Positions 59,692 to 64,000 of a stretch of 64,000 nt of DNA are shown here, piece after piece. The DNA lies in assembly GCF_000764305.2 (NCBI RefSeq), contig NW_025944447.1:1-64000 (forward strand), in the 5' to 3' direction. Origin of the DNA: Hyalella azteca (Eukaryota > Arthropoda > Malacostraca > Amphipoda > Hyalellidae). How positions within the stretch are numbered: position 1 is the stretch's first letter; the number at the start of each line of letters is the position of its first letter. A program made the translations under genes and the position numbers. The notes under the pieces are model-generated. The model did not search any database, was not told the origin of the DNA, and worked only from the letters and a program-made list of their open reading frames with translations.

Positions 59692-61189
59692 AGTGGATAT
59701 TTGGATATTTACATCCATTTGACTTTTCTGATAAATGTCGATAAGAAATACTAAACTTATTTGAATCTCGTATTAGTGCCTAATAAGTGCGAAAATTTTA
59801 ATGGTAAATGTTCATTTGATTTTTTCATTTCAATTTGTCAAATTTTTATGAGAGAAAAGCTCTTTCATTTCCTGCGTCGAAGAATTTGAATTTAACTGTA
59901 AATTGATTTGTAATGAATATTATTTATTGACATCTTATCAATGCTAAAAGATATTTCATTTATAATTTCTATTTCGCTTAAGTCACGTTAAAAAAACTCT
60001 TATATAGTAATGAAATAAAAAAATTACACGCCCGCTGAAGAAAAATTAATCGAAAAATATTACACACCAAAGTAGCTATTACCAAATTCAATTTCCCGTA
60101 AAAATTGTTTCGACGATGATTAGAAAATCTGAGTTTATTTACTTATGTAAAAATTCGAGACATGTTGTGAGAGTGTTTTTATATAGAAGTGAATATGTTT
60201 TGTACGCTATCTGTATTTTTTATAACGTATTTTTTATTGAATGCTGATTAATAGGATTAAGCTTAACTATAGTTTATCCGGTTTAGGGTGTTGTTATTTA
60301 TTTAGTCTTTTGTATGCATGATAATGCATACAAAATTTATTATAATACGTGATAATTTATGCAGTCATATGAATGCATTATAATGCGCAGAAAAAAAACA
60401 TTACAATTCAAAATAGTTTAATGGGGATTTTTTGGTAAATCTGCACACGTGTTTTTTCTTGTTTCGTGAGGTGATTGAATAAAATGTCATTTTTTCTTTG
60501 TTTTTAAATAAATATTGAAAGTTGTTTATTTTGTTTGCTTAAAGTCCTATTCTGATGTAACTCCACGGAATTCGCACCGAGCATTCAATTAGGACAATTT
60601 TCACGCATCCTGTTCAAATATCAATCATATATATATTCTAAATAATAAATTGCTGTACATTTGTGCTAATTTTAATTTCATAACAATATTTTCTATTAAT
60701 TTAGTATCGACTTAAAAAAACTAATTTCCTTTCCTGACCATATGGGACTAATTTGTTATAGAACTGAACTGGAATTAAAATCATACATCAATTAAATATC
60801 TGGTAAGAAACTGATTTACAAAAAGGTTAAGCAGCGCACCGCAGAGGCTATAGCTTTAGTAAAATCATCTTTCCAAAGTATAAAGAGGAGAATTGAAATG
60901 AGGAAAGAAATGAAAGGTTTAATAGGTCTCACAACGCCTTACAACTTTTAAACTAGTCACCCAAATGGAGCTAGTGTTACCTAAAAGTGTCACTCAAACA
61001 GAAGACTAACAGGAAGCGTTGGTGTCACAACAGCAACCGGCAGCAGTGCCTGCTCTCAATGAACAGGGCCGGATATTATCAATGTCCGCTGTGTGTCCAC
61101 TGAATGTCCAGTGAATGTCCGTTCAGTGTTGCCAACACTACCGGCCTGACACACGCCTCGGTCGTTGTGACAATTGCTGGCAAAACTCC
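59692..61189. other. Non-coding AT-rich segment
   Basis: No gene. Short ATGTCCA/GTGAATGTCC repeats near 61080-61125. Confidence 0.45.
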
Positions 61190-61385
61190 ACGTGTATGTA
61201 TGACTATACATGTATACGCGTATACAAATGCGCATTCCATGAATACAAGAAATACAAACAAATGCGCATACATGAGTATGCGTAATATTGATGTTTACAC
61301 ACTAATACGTGTGTATGCGCATACATGCATACATGTGTAAGCGAAATAAAGATGTTCACACATTTATACGTGTGCGTAATACATA
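61190..61385. repeat. Degenerate ATGCGCATACATG repeats
   Basis: Two to three ~60-bp units with GCGTAATATTGATG/GCGAAATAAAGATG, TTTACACACTAATACGTGTG and ATGCGCATACATG. Confidence 0.75.
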
Positions 61386-61782
61386 TCTTGCTACAAATTT
61401 TATTTAGATATTGTTCCTCTTATATAACGTATATATGAAACATATATATTAATTAAATTAGTCAATTATTTACACGTTATACATAAATTTCAACTTGATA
61501 AGTGTTTATTTCATTACCCATCGTTAAAGATAATTTAAATTTAGAAAACCAGAAGATTTACCTTGTACATCATTATTCATGTTACCAGTTGGCAGTTTCA
61601 ACATCTTCATTTCATTAATTATGGAAATTCAACGAAAACCAACAGGTTCCCAGACGTCACCGCTTCTAGCATATGATTAATTAGAGATAATATTTTAAAA
61701 ATGATTCCGTGAGCCATTCATTAAGGCTTTTAAGCTTTTAATCAATTTTAAGATGATTCTAATTTTCTCAATTTTTTTTACA

Positions 61783-61948
61783 TAATTAGGAGGTGATTAA
61801 TTAATGAGAGCGATTAATTGAAGTAAATTACACGCAATTAAGTGCACAATTGGAGCTGACAACAATGACACGTGCTGACACGTGTTCTGCACTAATTAAT
61901 AACGTATTATGCACTAATTAGTCACGGCACGTGTTCTGCACTAATTAG
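61783..61948. promoter_or_regulatory. Cluster of TAATTA and CACGTG motifs
   Basis: Five TAATTA homeodomain cores (61783, 61798, 61894, 61916, 61943) and three CACGTG E-boxes (61870, 61880, 61929) in 166 bp. Part of the density comes from a 49-bp local duplication (CACGTGTTCTGCACTAATTA at 61880 and 61929). A candidate enhancer about 3.8 kb downstream of slp B, by inference only. Confidence 0.35.
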
Positions 61949-62039
61949 TCACGCGTACGTGTTGCGCGTGTTGGTGTACGACCAGCGACAGACGTACGTA
62001 CGTCCAGGAAATATTGACTTTCGATAAAAAAAACGATCG

Positions 62040-62330
62040 ATAATAAAAACAATTTTTTGTACTGCTTTCTTAACTGCTTAAATTTCCAGGATTGGGATTG
62101 ATTATTAACCAGGTAACGAATTTTCATATAATGAATTTCGAATGGATTTCCAGGTAACGAGTTTCCGGTATTTATTATCAACCAAATTTTTGTACAGCTT
62201 TGTTAACTGCTTGAATTTCTTGGATTGATTATTAACCAGGTAACGAATTTTCAGGTAATGAATTTCCAATGGATTTCCAGGTAACGAATTTCCGGGATTG
62301 ATTACCAACCAAATTTTTTAGCTGGTAAAA
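62040..62330. repeat. 127-bp repeat, 2.2 copies
   Basis: GATTGATTATTAACCAGGTA starts at 62096 and 62223. Each unit also has internal GGTAACGAATTTTC and GGATTTCCAGGTAACGA sub-repeats. Confidence 0.9.
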
Positions 62331-62902
62331 TTTTTGGAAGGCAAAAATTGGATTTCAAGTCAGTTTAATCATGAAAGTTTCGAAACCAAAATTCAGTAAA
62401 AGATTTGCCAAAGTATATTTTCATGTATAGTGCGTCATGCGAGGTTAATTTTGATGTTGAAATGATAAAGACATTAGAAGAGATTATATCTCCTTTGCTT
62501 TCGTAACCTTACGTTATGAATGAAAAATTATTTCAATGTAATATCAGTAATTTAAAAGCAATATAAATGATAAAAATATACTATGTTCTCATTGAACCCG
62601 TTTTGAAAAAGAACGACATCACAACTTGTATTTAGAGAACGCACTAATTGCACTTGTTATAAAACAAATTGAATTGTTTATTATCTGATTATATCATAAC
62701 ATCCTATATATTAATTGCTAACTTGAGAAAATCAATATAAAAGTAAAAATTAAAATCGACTATGACAATTGCAAGCCAAGTCATTCGGGATTCTATAAAT
62801 TGACAATTATCGGGAAACATATGTAAAGTTTCGTATCGTCAACATTGATTAGGCTATTAGGCCTGCCGCTAATTTTGAACATGGCAGAATATTCACAGCT
62901 TG
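62331..62902. other. Non-coding AT-rich segment
   Basis: Nothing recognised. Confidence 0.4.
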
Positions 62903-63055
62903 TTGCGAGTCTCGAACATCCAATTCACTGCTCCAATGTTGTTGTGCTTTACCACCCGGCCACCTAGCCAAATTTAACCAGGTCGTTGGGATCAAACCCA
63001 CAACAAACTACTGCAGTCTTGGGACTATAAACTGTAACCACTGGGAAACACTAAT
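62903..63055 (-). mobile_element. tRNA-derived SINE, copy 2 (two-part)
   Basis: On the minus strand: A-box-like CCCAGTGGTTACAG (about 63036-63050), B-box-like TGGGTTTGATCCC (62988-63000), then a second unit GGCCGGGTGGTAAAGCAC. A second B-like TGTTCGAGACTCGC follows. The same order occurs in the copy at 32433-32587. No poly(A) tail or clear flanking duplication is seen. Confidence 0.75.
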
Positions 63056-64000
63056 CCAAACGAAGGACTTTTTTTAAATAAGGTTGTCTTTTAAAAAGTC
63101 TTGAAATTCCAAGATCGTGAATTCGTAATCTAACGGCAAAAATTCTTAAATCCCTTTCATTTGAGCGACCAAATTCTTAATACTAAAATATAATTCATTA
63201 GGGACCTCTTTCTTTGATGGTTAATTTCTTTCGTGAAAATTTATTGCGCTTCTTAGTTTTAGTTATCTTTGTGATATTCCATTTATAGTTATTACCAGGA
63301 CCTGAAAATTTATTATCAGTAGTGGAATTATGGGCATTTGAAGCAATTGGAAGAAATTGGAATAAAAGAAATGAAATAAAATTATTATATGCTTGTTTTA
63401 TTCTACTAGATGGAAAGTCTTCCTCCCCCTCCCTCCCCCAAAATAAATATTTTTAATTCCCGTTAAAATTTGAAACCTGAGTTTGGCAGACAAATATTCT
63501 TAAATGTTTTTTCCAAATTAAATTCCCGTTATCGCAATAATTATGCCTCCCAAGCATAGCTGAACTGTGCTTCTAATTAAGTTATAAACTCGTACACTAC
63601 TCTTAATAGGAACTTTTTATCGCTTTTCGCAACGTCTATTAATTTTCTATCACTTGTACAGAAATGCATTTCCACAACACTACAGAAAATACTCAAGTGA
63701 TCGATGAAAAAAAATAATTTTTAGCTCCTCAATCATTGCTTACATGACTTTTTTGCATCTTCGACTGGCAAACTCTTGTTATCAACTTAAAATTGTATTC
63801 TAAACACTATATCTTTTTAAACCTTGCAACTGAAAGTCACTACAATGAGAGAAGCCTTTCTGCCATCCTCTTTTTAATTTAAATACATAGTGCATCCGGT
63901 GTAAAATTAGGAAGTTGTTCGTTGTTTTTTAATGAGGAGTAAAGGCGATAACAGCCTGCGGTGTTAACGCTTAACAAGCTTACGCAGCTTACGCAGCAGC
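63056..64000. other. Non-coding AT-rich segment to window end
   Basis: No gene, array or recognised element. The last 60 bases turn GC-richer with CTTACGCAGC repeats that may begin another array. Confidence 0.45.

Overview
The window looks like a draft-assembly scaffold from an insect, or at least an arthropod. It is AT-rich, and its only two convincing genes are intronless forkhead genes of the FoxG / sloppy-paired class. The species cannot be named from sequence alone.

Layout: slp paralogue A lies on the minus strand at 2101-3450 and slp paralogue B on the plus strand at 56073-57938. They point away from each other across about 52.6 kb with no other convincing gene. Both encode the same 82-residue core of the forkhead domain. 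At DNA level that core (2849-3096 and 57087-57334) is 98% identical, with five silent differences, while the rest of the two genes barely aligns. This suggests recent gene conversion. Both proteins carry eh1-like Groucho-binding motifs on each side of the forkhead domain, as expected of Slp-type repressors. They are probably partly redundant segmentation and neural transcription factors sharing regulatory DNA in the spacer.

The spacer is packed with more than 25 unrelated minisatellite arrays. Monomers run from 14 to 146 bp, and 32 bp recurs in four arrays. These arrays create nearly all the long open frames, which I do not regard as genes. Interspersed are a MITE-like family of about 130-176 bp (seven copies), a 329-bp element with 12-bp inverted ends and a visible empty site, a two-part tRNA-derived SINE (two copies), a probable DNA-transposon end, and several segmental duplications, one carrying a perfect 20-bp-stem hairpin.

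Assembly quality: Tn5/Nextera mosaic-end sequence is embedded at 7584-7602, 11989-12026, 12182-12217, 32588-32606 and 48308-48326. Two of these are head-to-head mate-pair junctions, so sequence on either side may not be contiguous in the genome. Eight single-N gaps (6021, 7986, 24025, 33006, 44513, 46705, 48448, 55900) mostly sit at array edges, and the last is followed by a repeat of its own left flank, just upstream of slp B. Long-range order between these points should be treated with caution.
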